A stretch of DNA of 64,000 nucleotides from Dysgonomonas sp. PF1-14. GTDB taxonomy: Bacteria; Bacteroidota; Bacteroidia; Bacteroidales; Dysgonomonadaceae. The translations under genes were made by a program, and so were the position numbers. The DNA lies in contig NZ_JARXWN010000012.1 in assembly GCF_029892965.1 (NCBI RefSeq), positions 62,001-126,000 on the forward strand, read 5' to 3'. The notes under the pieces were generated by a model. It was given only the letters and a program-made list of their open reading frames with translations. It had not been told where the DNA came from and did not search any database. Position 1 is the stretch's first letter, and the number at the start of each line of letters is the position of its first letter. This document shows, in pieces, positions 26,000 to 34,439 of the stretch.

Positions 26000-26542
26000 C
26001 TATTCTACATCCAATAATTCTTGTTCCTTACTAGTTAGATAACCTTTGGTTTTTATTATCTTTCTTAATTCCTTATGTGTCTTTTTCAGTTTCGGTTCTT
26101 GTTTTATTGCATGTTCTAAAAGCTTTAATATATTTTCGGGAGATTCGTACAGATGAATCCAAAGATTAATCCCAATTTTTGAAAGTATACCTTTTTCTTT
26201 CACCATTTTTTCATAAGAATTAATATTTATATTTAATGCTCCTCCCCCAATATATGTGTCATAACTTATTCGACAACAAGGTTCCTTTCCAATTTCAAAA
26301 CATGTTTTTAAAAATATGGGGAATTTAATATTTGAGTAATTCTCTAGTATAAAATCATTACATATTATAGCGTTTTTGTAATCTTTAGAGGCTTTTATTT
26401 CTTCATCAGACCAATTACCATCAATTTCAAATGTTACATATTTCATTGAATATAAATATTCTTTGCCTGTATCTGCATAGATATTCGATGTATTACTTAG
26501 TATTATAAATATTAATGAAATAATATGCTTCATCATTTTCAT
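26000..26542 (-). CDS. Exported immunity-like protein, cut short by an in-frame TAG
   Basis: A 180-residue protein with a signal peptide (HIISLIFIILSNTSNIYA). It is a paralogue of the product of 26579-27163: the shared pattern is an exported beta-alpha protein with K(G/T)(I/V)(L/I)S..IGI in the middle and EPKLKKTHKELRKI / EKKFRKQFWKIRK near the end. After TAG at 26000 the same frame continues for 34 codons to TAA at 25895, and that extension (LLSQHPSSKVETFLKKYRED) aligns with the C-terminus of the paralogue (ILSKSKRKIKEFLNN). The TAG is therefore probably a recent nonsense mutation. Probable immunity to the JAMM effector or to a lost relative. Confidence 0.6.
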   Translation of the reverse strand: MKMMKHIISLIFIILSNTSNIYADTGKEYLYSMKYVTFEIDGNWSDEEIKASKDYKNAIICNDFILENYSNIKFPIFLKTCFEIGKEPCCRISYDTYIGGGALNININSYEKMVKEKGILSKIGINLWIHLYESPENILKLLEHAIKQEPKLKKTHKELRKIIKTKGYLTSKEQELLDVE

Positions 26543-26578
26543 ACTATAAAATTATGTTTAGAATTTTCTTCTTTATGA

Positions 26579-27163
26579 CTATCTTTCATTATTTAAAAAC
26601 TCTTTTATTTTCCGCTTAGATTTACTTAAAATTCTATTAACATCTTCGTTTTCTTCTACAATTAAACTATTTTCGTCTTCTACAGTTATTCTCTGCTGTT
26701 TTCTTATTTTCCAAAACTGTTTTCTAAATTTCTTTTCATGAGTGATTCCGTAGTCTAACAAAGTCAAAAGGGTATCAATATCCTTATTCTTAATATATAT
26801 TTTAATCCCTATTTGATCTGATATGACACCTGTTTTTTTTAACTGGTCCAATCTTTCATCTGATTCAAATAGAGCATCTCCATTGTAGTTGTCATATAAA
26901 ATCTTTGTCCTAAAATCACTAAATCGACCAGAATCAAAAATAATAATTATAGGATAGGATATTTTAGGATAATATTCTTTTATGTATTTAATACAACATT
27001 GGATTAGTTTTTCATTTTGCTTTTGTTGCACAGGATCTTGATCCATAGATGTTATTACAGAAATATAATTTTTATTTTTAGCAACAACCGTTGTCGTTAG
27101 AATTTGTCCTATTCCCTTTTGGAATATAAAGACCATGAGAAAAAGCAATATGTATTTTTTCAT
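26579..27163 (-). CDS. Exported immunity-like protein, partner of the JAMM effector
   Basis: A 194-residue protein with a signal peptide (MKKYILLFLMVFIFQKGIG) and a compact globular domain, paralogous to the next gene (26000-26542). It starts two bases after the JAMM-effector stop, the usual arrangement for a cognate immunity protein. The periplasmic location implies that the effector acts there. No known domain recognised. Confidence 0.6.
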   Translation of the reverse strand: MKKYILLFLMVFIFQKGIGQILTTTVVAKNKNYISVITSMDQDPVQQKQNEKLIQCCIKYIKEYYPKISYPIIIIFDSGRFSDFRTKILYDNYNGDALFESDERLDQLKKTGVISDQIGIKIYIKNKDIDTLLTLLDYGITHEKKFRKQFWKIRKQQRITVEDENSLIVEENEDVNRILSKSKRKIKEFLNNER

Positions 27164-27165
27164 TT

Positions 27166-28203
27166 TTAATTATTTACTGGTATTGGTGTTGCTTGCTCTT
27201 CCCTTAAATGGTTTCTTTTCAGATTATCCATGTCTGATTTATGTCTGTTGTCCATCTCAGCTTTTTGATTTTTGGATAAATTTCTTGCACTTTCTTTTTC
27301 TTGCTTTTGTCTATTTTTTAGAACCTCAGTTTCTTGTTTCTGCTTATCTTTCAAAAAATCACTTATAATATTCTGTTTAAAATAAGCCCTTACCCCCAAA
27401 TTATCATATACATATACATTTTTATTATTCATCGCAAACACATAATTTGTTGTCGCAATATTTTGAATATCTGGACGTGAAGGAGGCTGTTGCCAATTCC
27501 TTGTTGTTTCTTGAAAAGATGCACCCATATTTATTTTCTTTTTTTGTTCCTCATATTCATTTTTTGTCAATTCAGAGCCATTGTAATAATATCTTTTAAT
27601 CTCCCCACTTGGATGTGTATGAAACGTACACTTTATATTACCAGGGATATACACAAATTGAATGAATGCAAATTCTTGATTTTCAGGATTACTTGGATCT
27701 CCTTGTGTGTTTTCAAAATTTCCATTAAGATCTATTATTCCTCCATATTCTCTATTTTGAGCATCTTCTGTTCCTCCGTTTCCGTTATCATTTTTTGCAA
27801 CTTTCAGCATTTCGAGTAAGACTTCGATATTTTCAATTTGAATAATATTTGCTGATTCATTTGTTAATCGCTGAATTGCTATTCTATGTTCTACATCTCT
27901 CAAACTCAAAATATTCCTCTCTGTTGTTTCTGCCACATTTTTATTAATTCCATGAACTCCAGCAACACTGCCATCTTCATTTTTATATAAATCAGAAGTC
28001 TCTTTATCTGTAAGTACGATGAATGTGCGATTTATTCTTTCCTCATTCCGTATCCGCAAAATTTCTTTTCCCTTCCTATCCCAATATATATCATAATGTA
28101 CTATGATGGCAACAATAGGTTCTGCATCTTGTTCTTGTATTATTCCATTTTCATTTTCAACTTCTACAACAACATTTATATTTTCTCTTTCGTTTTGACA
28201 CAT
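27166..28203 (-). CDS. T6SS effector candidate with a JAMM/MPN (JAB) metallopeptidase domain
   Basis: A 345-residue protein without a signal peptide. The JAMM zinc site is visible in order: the Glu of NREYGGII (E152), the HTHPSG motif (H195, H197) and PSRPD (S242, D245). The spacing between HTHP and SxxD is expanded by about 35 residues compared with canonical JAMM enzymes. Residues 1-145 form a separate N-terminal domain, and residues 283-340 are a highly charged Lys/Gln/Glu helix. It lies downstream of the PAAR-like gene, followed by exported immunity-like proteins. JAMM enzymes are isopeptidases or peptidases; the target here is unknown, and a periplasmic substrate is inferred from the immunity genes. 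Confidence 0.75.
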   Translation of the reverse strand: MCQNERENINVVVEVENENGIIQEQDAEPIVAIIVHYDIYWDRKGKEILRIRNEERINRTFIVLTDKETSDLYKNEDGSVAGVHGINKNVAETTERNILSLRDVEHRIAIQRLTNESANIIQIENIEVLLEMLKVAKNDNGNGGTEDAQNREYGGIIDLNGNFENTQGDPSNPENQEFAFIQFVYIPGNIKCTFHTHPSGEIKRYYYNGSELTKNEYEEQKKKINMGASFQETTRNWQQPPSRPDIQNIATTNYVFAMNNKNVYVYDNLGVRAYFKQNIISDFLKDKQKQETEVLKNRQKQEKESARNLSKNQKAEMDNRHKSDMDNLKRNHLREEQATPIPVNN

Positions 28204-28384
28204 AGTTACTTATATTTTATTTCAATGGTCCGTTAAATTTTTGAATTTTCAATATTTTAAAAATGACAATATGTTGATTATAAGTCATTTATATGAACGG
28301 AATTGCATTTTGCAATAATCTGATTATCAATTACATATGAAATTTAACGAACGATTGTTATTTGACAATTAATATGATATTAAA

Positions 28385-29419
28385 TCACGTCCAAGATTTA
28401 TATTTTTTTATAATAGCAATACCTTCACTATTAACTTCTGCCATTCGTATTACTTTTTCTTGGCCAAGTTCAAATGCTTTATTACTCTCTTTTTTTATTG
28501 TCACAGTTACCTTACTTCCTTTTTTATACCCCTCTGTCCTTATAAATAGTTCTGCTTTTTCATCCGCATACACTTCCGATATTTTTTCTCCATTTTCATT
28601 ACGCCAATAAGCTTCTATTATGCGAGGTTCTTTTTTCAAGTGATTGGCTTCATAGACAAATATATTTTCTAATATTGCAATACCTTCACTATTTACAGAA
28701 GTAACATATTCTCTTTCTTCTCCATTTATAGGAAGAGTTATTTTTAACTCATCTTTTTTCTTGTAATCTTCGGTTCTTATTACAAGGCTAGCTCTTTTAT
28801 TCGGTTCTATTGTTTCGATTCGTTCATCATCTTCGTTCATCCAGTAAGATTCTATTATTCGAGGCACCAATTTTGCTTTGGGTTCTATTGCTCCTAGTTC
28901 TGCTCTCTGTCCACTATGAACAATTTTTAAATCTTGCCCGCTGATCATACATGGTATTGTTGATTGAACTACAAGAGCATTCATATTATCAATTTTTGTT
29001 TCGGAATAGTTTTTCCATTCACCCAAATTAATGACAGCTTTACAAGGTGGTGGTGGACACATCGGCTTTTGCTGGGATGGATGCATACACAATCCTGTGA
29101 AATTCAAATTTACTAGACCATTTTTATCTTTCACTGTAGCCCAAGGTTTGTCTTGTAACAAGACTGTGGTAGATGTAACTATAATCTCAGATATTGGTAC
29201 ATTACAAAATTGACATTGTACTTTGCCGCCATGACAAACATATTTTGCATTTTCATTGGGGTCAGTCCATTCTCTTTCTTGTTTCTCTTTTTTATATGTG
29301 TCTTCTTTTTCATTTTCCGATGTTGCATTAGACGATTTTTCATTTATTATAGCTGATATTATTAAAGCTATAGCAATTACTGCAACTGCTACTATTGCTA
29401 TTATTGCGAATATACCCAT
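28385..29419 (-). CDS. PAAR-like spike-tip protein (DUF4280-like) with two Ig-like repeats
   Basis: A 344-residue protein. An N-terminal hydrophobic segment (IIAIVAVAVIAIALIISAI) and a charged linker are followed by a Cys-rich DUF4280/PAAR-like domain (about 58-175, VCHGGKVQCQFC ... MCPPPPCKAVI ... TIPCMISGQDLKIVHSGQ), the fold that caps VgrG. The remainder is two tandem repeats of about 75 residues, each starting PRIIE(S/A)YW and ending VNSEGIAI(L/I). The leading hydrophobic stretch is unusual for a PAAR cap; it may be buried or involved in effector loading. It probably carries effectors encoded next to it. Confidence 0.8.
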   Translation of the reverse strand: MGIFAIIAIVAVAVIAIALIISAIINEKSSNATSENEKEDTYKKEKQEREWTDPNENAKYVCHGGKVQCQFCNVPISEIIVTSTTVLLQDKPWATVKDKNGLVNLNFTGLCMHPSQQKPMCPPPPCKAVINLGEWKNYSETKIDNMNALVVQSTIPCMISGQDLKIVHSGQRAELGAIEPKAKLVPRIIESYWMNEDDERIETIEPNKRASLVIRTEDYKKKDELKITLPINGEEREYVTSVNSEGIAILENIFVYEANHLKKEPRIIEAYWRNENGEKISEVYADEKAELFIRTEGYKKGSKVTVTIKKESNKAFELGQEKVIRMAEVNSEGIAIIKKYKSWT

Positions 29420-29424
29420 ATCAA

Positions 29425-30240
29425 TTAATTATTATTTGGTTCAACAATTCGTTCCAGACCGAAATTCCATTCATTTATTATTGATTCATCATAAAAGTAT
29501 TTTACTTTAACATCACATTTCTGAATTAAATTATCTTTTTTAATCCGTTCTAATTGTCCATTAGCACTTATTAAATTTATATGATTGTTATTAGCCTCTT
29601 TTGTTATATTTAAATTGTATGTCTTAAACTCATCATTCTCACTAAAAAAAGTTGTAGTTTCAATCATTTGAGATTCTGTAAAAGTATCCAGATATATTAT
29701 TCTTTTATCTTGCCAGGTATCTGTATGTTTTTCTGGTATAGTAGGGAATAAAAGCCCGTACTCATAATATCGAATAAAAAGGTTATTGAAATAGTCATCA
29801 TCTAAAAACTGATTTGATAACTTATCTAAACAATCTTTAACAGAGGCTCCAGCATAATCATCCTGTAGTTTTTGTCTCAATAATAACCAGTTAGAACGAA
29901 TATCTTCTAAATTCCCAATATTTGTTATCTTACCATTGTTGCATATCTCAACTTGTATCCAATCATATTTATAGTTTAATCTTCTTTGAAAATCTTGTGC
30001 TTTCTTCAAATCTCCTTCAAATTCAACGAATACTTTTACAATTTCAATTTCGTAATTGCGATATAAATTTGATGACTCAAAGTGCATTTTTAAGTCTTTG
30101 TTATAAAATACTTTTTTTTCAGATCTATTAGTTAAAGTATGTAACTTAATATATCTGACACAACTGAAACTTTCGCGGTTCTCCTTCCCGTCTTCAGTTA
30201 TAAGTGTTCTATTTAGTGTATTTGTTTGTAGATAAAACAT
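29425..30240 (-). CDS. Unrecognised T6SS-linked protein, possible effector adaptor
   Basis: A 271-residue soluble protein without signal peptide, membrane segment or recognised motif; the body is alpha/beta and charged. Five bases separate it from the PAAR-like gene and two from the immunity pseudogene upstream. The position, between a vgrG cassette and a PAAR-like cap and without its own signal, is typical for adaptors that load effectors. A truncated or new effector cannot be excluded. Confidence 0.45.
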   Translation of the reverse strand: MFYLQTNTLNRTLITEDGKENRESFSCVRYIKLHTLTNRSEKKVFYNKDLKMHFESSNLYRNYEIEIVKVFVEFEGDLKKAQDFQRRLNYKYDWIQVEICNNGKITNIGNLEDIRSNWLLLRQKLQDDYAGASVKDCLDKLSNQFLDDDYFNNLFIRYYEYGLLFPTIPEKHTDTWQDKRIIYLDTFTESQMIETTTFFSENDEFKTYNLNITKEANNNHINLISANGQLERIKKDNLIQKCDVKVKYFYDESIINEWNFGLERIVEPNNN

Positions 30241-30242
30241 TA

Positions 30243-30460
30243 TTATTTCATATAATTATTACTGCCTTTTTTAGTAGCTTCTTTTGCCCAATCGATAGTT
30301 CTATCATCTTCTTTATTGCTATAACATATTCCTATACTGTTTTTTCAAATTGTTCTATATCAAATTTTCCCATATAGTTTAATATTGAATCTGTTTTCTG
30401 TTGGGCAATAACTATATTACAACTCAATAGGTATTAATCCGAATAAGTAAAATAGTCTTT
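30243..30460 (-). pseudogene. Decayed paralogue of the neighbouring immunity gene
   Basis: Read on the minus strand, fragments align with the protein of 30525-31169 in collinear order. YLLSCNIVIAQQKTDSI then MGKFDIEQFEK matches FLYCNESIAQNTNLIPI then MDKFDIKLFKE. After a stop and a frame change, NKEDDRTIDWAKEATKKG matches GEEKEVNPVDWAKEAAKRK. The middle (about 130 codons) is deleted. The remnant ends with TAA at 30243-30245. It records duplication followed by loss of an immunity gene. Confidence 0.75.
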
Positions 30461-30524
30461 TGCTTTGCTGGTTATGTTTTCAGTTTTGATTCATTGTAAT
30501 AAGCAGAGAATAAAGATCCTTACA

Positions 30525-31169
30525 TCACTCTTTCTGCTCCTTCCTTTTAGCAGCCTCTTTTGCCCAATCGACAGGGTTAACTTCTTTTTCTTCACCATTA
30601 ATATTCTGAAATATGATTTCACCATTTACACCATTTATGCTATACATGATGAATTTCCCGTCTTTTGTCAGAAACTTAAGCATATAATGAGGAATAGGAG
30701 TTTCGCTTCGGCTCATCATATACCCCTCTTTTTTTTCGAAGATATCAACATCATACTTTTTCTTTATCCAGTTACGTACATCGTCTATAGAGTAAGGGAA
30801 TGGAGCATCCATATTCCGTTCCTTTTCTAAATTACCATTTATGTCATAATATTTGATTGTGCCAATATACATATTATATAATTTTCTATATATACCACAA
30901 ACTGTCAATTCTTCTTTGAAATATGATATATGATCCTCAAAAGCATTATCTTCATAATAGATTGATTTTCTATATACATCACTCAGATCAAACAATGAAA
31001 TAGTTTCTTTACCTTTCTTATAGGTATATACTTTTGCATGTTCATTTTCTTTAAAAAGTTTTATATCAAATTTATCCATTTTTATCGGTATTAAATTCGT
31101 GTTTTGAGCTATGCTTTCATTGCAATATAGAAAGCACACAATTAATATAAATATAATTTTGCCTCTCAT
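30525..31169 (-). CDS. Exported protein, probable immunity to the short metzincin effector
   Basis: A 214-residue protein with a signal peptide (IIFILIVCFLYCNESIA, cleavage before QN) and a mixed alpha/beta body ending in a charged helix (NPVDWAKEAAKRKEQKE). It starts 10 bases after the metzincin gene 31180-32568, so it is the natural immunity candidate. The export signal again points to a periplasmic site of action. A decayed second copy lies just downstream. No known family recognised. Confidence 0.6.
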   Translation of the reverse strand: MRGKIIFILIVCFLYCNESIAQNTNLIPIKMDKFDIKLFKENEHAKVYTYKKGKETISLFDLSDVYRKSIYYEDNAFEDHISYFKEELTVCGIYRKLYNMYIGTIKYYDINGNLEKERNMDAPFPYSIDDVRNWIKKKYDVDIFEKKEGYMMSRSETPIPHYMLKFLTKDGKFIMYSINGVNGEIIFQNINGEEKEVNPVDWAKEAAKRKEQKE

Positions 31170-31179
31170 TTATTTCGAA

Positions 31180-32568
31180 CTATATTTTCAATTTAGGATT
31201 TACAATTTTCCATTGCCAAGCCCATGTAAAGGGACGATGAGCAGAACCATAGTCCATTATATTATCAGTTGCTTCTTTTATAAATAAGAGTTTACTAGAG
31301 CTACTAAAAGGATGATGTAAACCATATCCGTGTAATGCTTCATGTGCCAGTGTCCAGTCATTTCTATCTCTGAATATGCACACATTTTTAACTCCTATAT
31401 TTTCTACTTGTCCTAAAGTTTTAGCCCCTCCACCTGTGGTAGTTATATAAGAATCGTATGTAAGTTCTTCAAAATAAAATGCTGTAAAATAGTTATTATA
31501 TTTTGAGTTTCCTGGTCTTGCAATAAATAGTGCGTGTAGAGTGCTAAAAAAATCAATATGATCTACATAAAGCCATCTGTCAGTTGTCTTATTTATATCC
31601 ATTGTCCCAATTGGTGTTACACCTCTTTCATAAATAAATTTACCAAAATTACTCCCTGTAATTTTAAAATCATCATTATCTGTAAGATCAAGTTCTTCTG
31701 TATAAAGCTCAGTATCCATAAAGGTCAGTGATTGATATAAAGCTCTCCTTAAATAAACTTCTTCATCAGTTCTTGGGCCTGAGTTACTGTTACCTCCTAA
31801 CCCTATACCTTCAATATCTGTTTTAACTCTTATAAAAACCATTTTCTCGAATTTCCTATGATTTTTGTCATTTGCTCCAATTCTAATCTTACCTACTAAT
31901 TTTCTATCTATTTTATCAACACTTCCTTTCGGATATGCCCATGCAAGAAGTTCTTTATTCGAAGAAAATCCATCATATTCTTCATTGTAGCAACTTATTT
32001 TTATTATTGAAGAATCCCTTTTCGGACAAGGTGTTAAAATTGTCTCGGGAAGAGTATCCTGTACAACTCCGTTAAAAGATATGGAGAACCATTTTTTGTC
32101 GTATTCAAATTCAACTTTTTCCAGTTCTTCATCTATTGTAATTTTTATCTGTAATTCTGCTTCAAAAGGTGGCTTTTCACCATTTTTCACAGTATTAGCT
32201 CTCCCTTTAGTATATAGGTTAAGATATGGAACATAATAAGTACTATCTGTAATATTGACAGGTGGATTTGCCTTTAGTACAGTAATCTTCTTATATTCAT
32301 TCTGAATATCTGCTATAGGAGTAATAACAGTGGTAGTTGAAGTTGTAGTTCCTCCGGTAAGACTAATCGACATATTAGTAGTCGCGTTCTTGAAAGATCT
32401 CTCCCCGTTATCTCCAACCCTGAACCAGTCAAATCCGAATTCTCCATTATAAGATGTTCCAGGCAGCGGTCTGAACTCTACCATTGCTATTGCTTTCTTT
32501 GGAGGGGGGGGCGGTGTGGCAGAAGCCATCAACGCAGTATCATATGCAAAACTTGTGAAATTTCCCAT
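31180..32568 (-). CDS. T6SS effector candidate, metzincin-type zinc metallopeptidase (short form)
   Basis: A 462-residue protein beginning five bases after vgrG. A proline run (PPPPPKK) near residue 19 leads into a domain starting MVEFRPLPGTSYNGEFGFDWFR, whose GEFGFDW motif and later VGKIRIGANDKN segment are shared with the long metzincin (23972-25882). The C-terminal catalytic domain has the metzincin zinc site HEALHGYGLHH (409-419) and a Met-turn NIMDYG (436-441). No signal peptide, as expected for T6SS cargo. The vgrG-linked position suggests it rides on this VgrG. An exported immunity-like protein follows. Confidence 0.82.
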   Translation of the reverse strand: MGNFTSFAYDTALMASATPPPPPKKAIAMVEFRPLPGTSYNGEFGFDWFRVGDNGERSFKNATTNMSISLTGGTTTSTTTVITPIADIQNEYKKITVLKANPPVNITDSTYYVPYLNLYTKGRANTVKNGEKPPFEAELQIKITIDEELEKVEFEYDKKWFSISFNGVVQDTLPETILTPCPKRDSSIIKISCYNEEYDGFSSNKELLAWAYPKGSVDKIDRKLVGKIRIGANDKNHRKFEKMVFIRVKTDIEGIGLGGNSNSGPRTDEEVYLRRALYQSLTFMDTELYTEELDLTDNDDFKITGSNFGKFIYERGVTPIGTMDINKTTDRWLYVDHIDFFSTLHALFIARPGNSKYNNYFTAFYFEELTYDSYITTTGGGAKTLGQVENIGVKNVCIFRDRNDWTLAHEALHGYGLHHPFSSSSKLLFIKEATDNIMDYGSAHRPFTWAWQWKIVNPKLKI

Positions 32569-32573
32569 AACTA

Positions 32574-34415
32574 TTAACCTTTACTAATTCTTGCATCTTC
32601 TACTCCTTGTAATAGAGCCTTTCCTGAACATTTTATAACAAAATCTCCTCCATTAGCAAACATATCTGCTTCATTTGCCATAAGCGTTAACTTCTCTCCA
32701 ATATTAATATCCGCATTTTGATCAATATTCTCCTTTCTCTCATTTGCAGATACTTCAATTGTTTCTCCAACATCCGTTTTCTGATTTCCCCCAATATTTG
32801 AAGTAGCATCTTTGCCCACACTAACATCCAAATTCTCACCTATATCTATTGTCATATTCTCACCCACAGTAAGATTCATATTTTTCACTGCATTCACAGC
32901 AATATTCCCTTTACCGTCAAAATCATAAGTCGATCCGCTAGGATCTTCCAAATGCACAGAACCTTCATCATCGTTGAAGACGAATTTGATACCACTTCTG
33001 AACATCATGCTTTTAATCGCATTATTGATTCCACCCCCTTCCGTATTTTTTCCATGAAACATTGATCCCATTACAAACGGACGGTTAGGATCGCCAAATT
33101 CAAAACCCACCATTACCTGATCACCTTCTTCGGGTACGAACACCATTCCTCTGTTTTTGTTGACAATATCGCTCGATCCGGCACTTGGAGTCATCACACG
33201 CATCCAAGTAGCACTTTGTCTGTCTTCTGCAAAAGGAAATTCCACTCTTACCCTACCAAGACCATCCGGATCATCATTCTTGATTACCGTTCCCCTCAGT
33301 GAATTAACCACAGGCATTTTCAATTCAGGAGTTGGGAAGAACTTCAAACTGGCAGGAATCGCTTCAAATTCACATTGATAACGATGATTTTCATCAATGG
33401 AGTGCTTTGCTTTCACAATGCGGTAAGTACCCAGACTGCCCGATTCGGACATACCATCCGGCATCAGTATAGTCAGCAAACGTCCTATACGGGGAGCACA
33501 TGTTTTTGCCCTGCCTGTCACATAGATTGTTTGGGCAGCAGTTTCCGTTTTACGTCTTGTCACCATATCGTCCAAAGCACCTTTGTCTTCCACACTCAAT
33601 GCCGAAGGAACAATGACAGGGCGCTTCTTCACCAAATCCTGCCCTCTTTGCGCCGCCATATTCAAGCGGTCGTTAGAGTTTTCTATTGTAGCAGGCGATT
33701 CCTGGGTAATCGTATCATCCATTCCTGGAAGATACTGATAATTTGTAAAAGTGTTGGCTAACAATCGTGAGCCAAATTGTATATGGGTAATCTCCCTGTC
33801 GTACATAACTTCTGTTGCCGCCCAGTCTTTATATTGCCCAAATACAAGATCACGTCCTGTATAGAACAGCGTTTCGCCGGATATGGCCGACAGACGTTGC
33901 AAAAACTCCCAGTCGCTTTCGTAATATTGCATCAGGAAGTCAATAGGAACATTGTAAACAGGTTTGTTATATTTGGAAAAAGCTTTGTTGGTTATCGCAT
34001 ATGTTACCTCCTCAAATACTTGTTGCAGACTCATTTCGGAAAATATATCAAGACGTTTACCCCTTTCCAACAAATTGGTTGGGCTTGAACCTTCGATCAC
34101 CAGATATCCGTGTTTTCCTTCCCTGCCTTCGGTATATACCTTATCAATAATACCCCTGAACTCATAGGCTCCACCGCTATTTCTACCTTGTTGTAAATCA
34201 ATGTCAAGAGATTTACCTATCATACCAATCTGTTCCAGTGGATTCCCCATGAAACTATCCTTGATGATGTCATAATCCAATACAACCTTGAATTTGTGAT
34301 GTTGCCCAAATTCTTGGTCAAGGTAAAGTGAAACAATATTCAGCTGTTCACCTTCTATATGCACAAACGCATTGGTGATAAGCTTTTCGTCCAGTAAATT
34401 TGCTGATGGTGCCAT
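32574..34415 (-). CDS. tssI: T6SS spike protein VgrG (TssI)
   Basis: A 613-residue VgrG. The N-terminal gp27-like part (1-370) contains FEFRG-type hub sequence (GAYEFRGIID, YYESDWEFLQRL). The gp5-like OB region follows (RGTVIKNDDPDGLGRVRVEFP, then GDQVMVGFEFGDPNRPFVMGSMFHG), and the C-terminal beta-helix is made of repeats such as NLTVGENMTIDIGENLDVSVG. It ends without an extra effector domain, so cargo must bind non-covalently. It is immediately upstream of the effector region. Confidence 0.95.
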   Translation of the reverse strand: MAPSANLLDEKLITNAFVHIEGEQLNIVSLYLDQEFGQHHKFKVVLDYDIIKDSFMGNPLEQIGMIGKSLDIDLQQGRNSGGAYEFRGIIDKVYTEGREGKHGYLVIEGSSPTNLLERGKRLDIFSEMSLQQVFEEVTYAITNKAFSKYNKPVYNVPIDFLMQYYESDWEFLQRLSAISGETLFYTGRDLVFGQYKDWAATEVMYDREITHIQFGSRLLANTFTNYQYLPGMDDTITQESPATIENSNDRLNMAAQRGQDLVKKRPVIVPSALSVEDKGALDDMVTRRKTETAAQTIYVTGRAKTCAPRIGRLLTILMPDGMSESGSLGTYRIVKAKHSIDENHRYQCEFEAIPASLKFFPTPELKMPVVNSLRGTVIKNDDPDGLGRVRVEFPFAEDRQSATWMRVMTPSAGSSDIVNKNRGMVFVPEEGDQVMVGFEFGDPNRPFVMGSMFHGKNTEGGGINNAIKSMMFRSGIKFVFNDDEGSVHLEDPSGSTYDFDGKGNIAVNAVKNMNLTVGENMTIDIGENLDVSVGKDATSNIGGNQKTDVGETIEVSANERKENIDQNADINIGEKLTLMANEADMFANGGDFVIKCSGKALLQGVEDARISKG

Positions 34416-34439
34416 ATTCTTTCTTTTTTAAGGTGTTGA

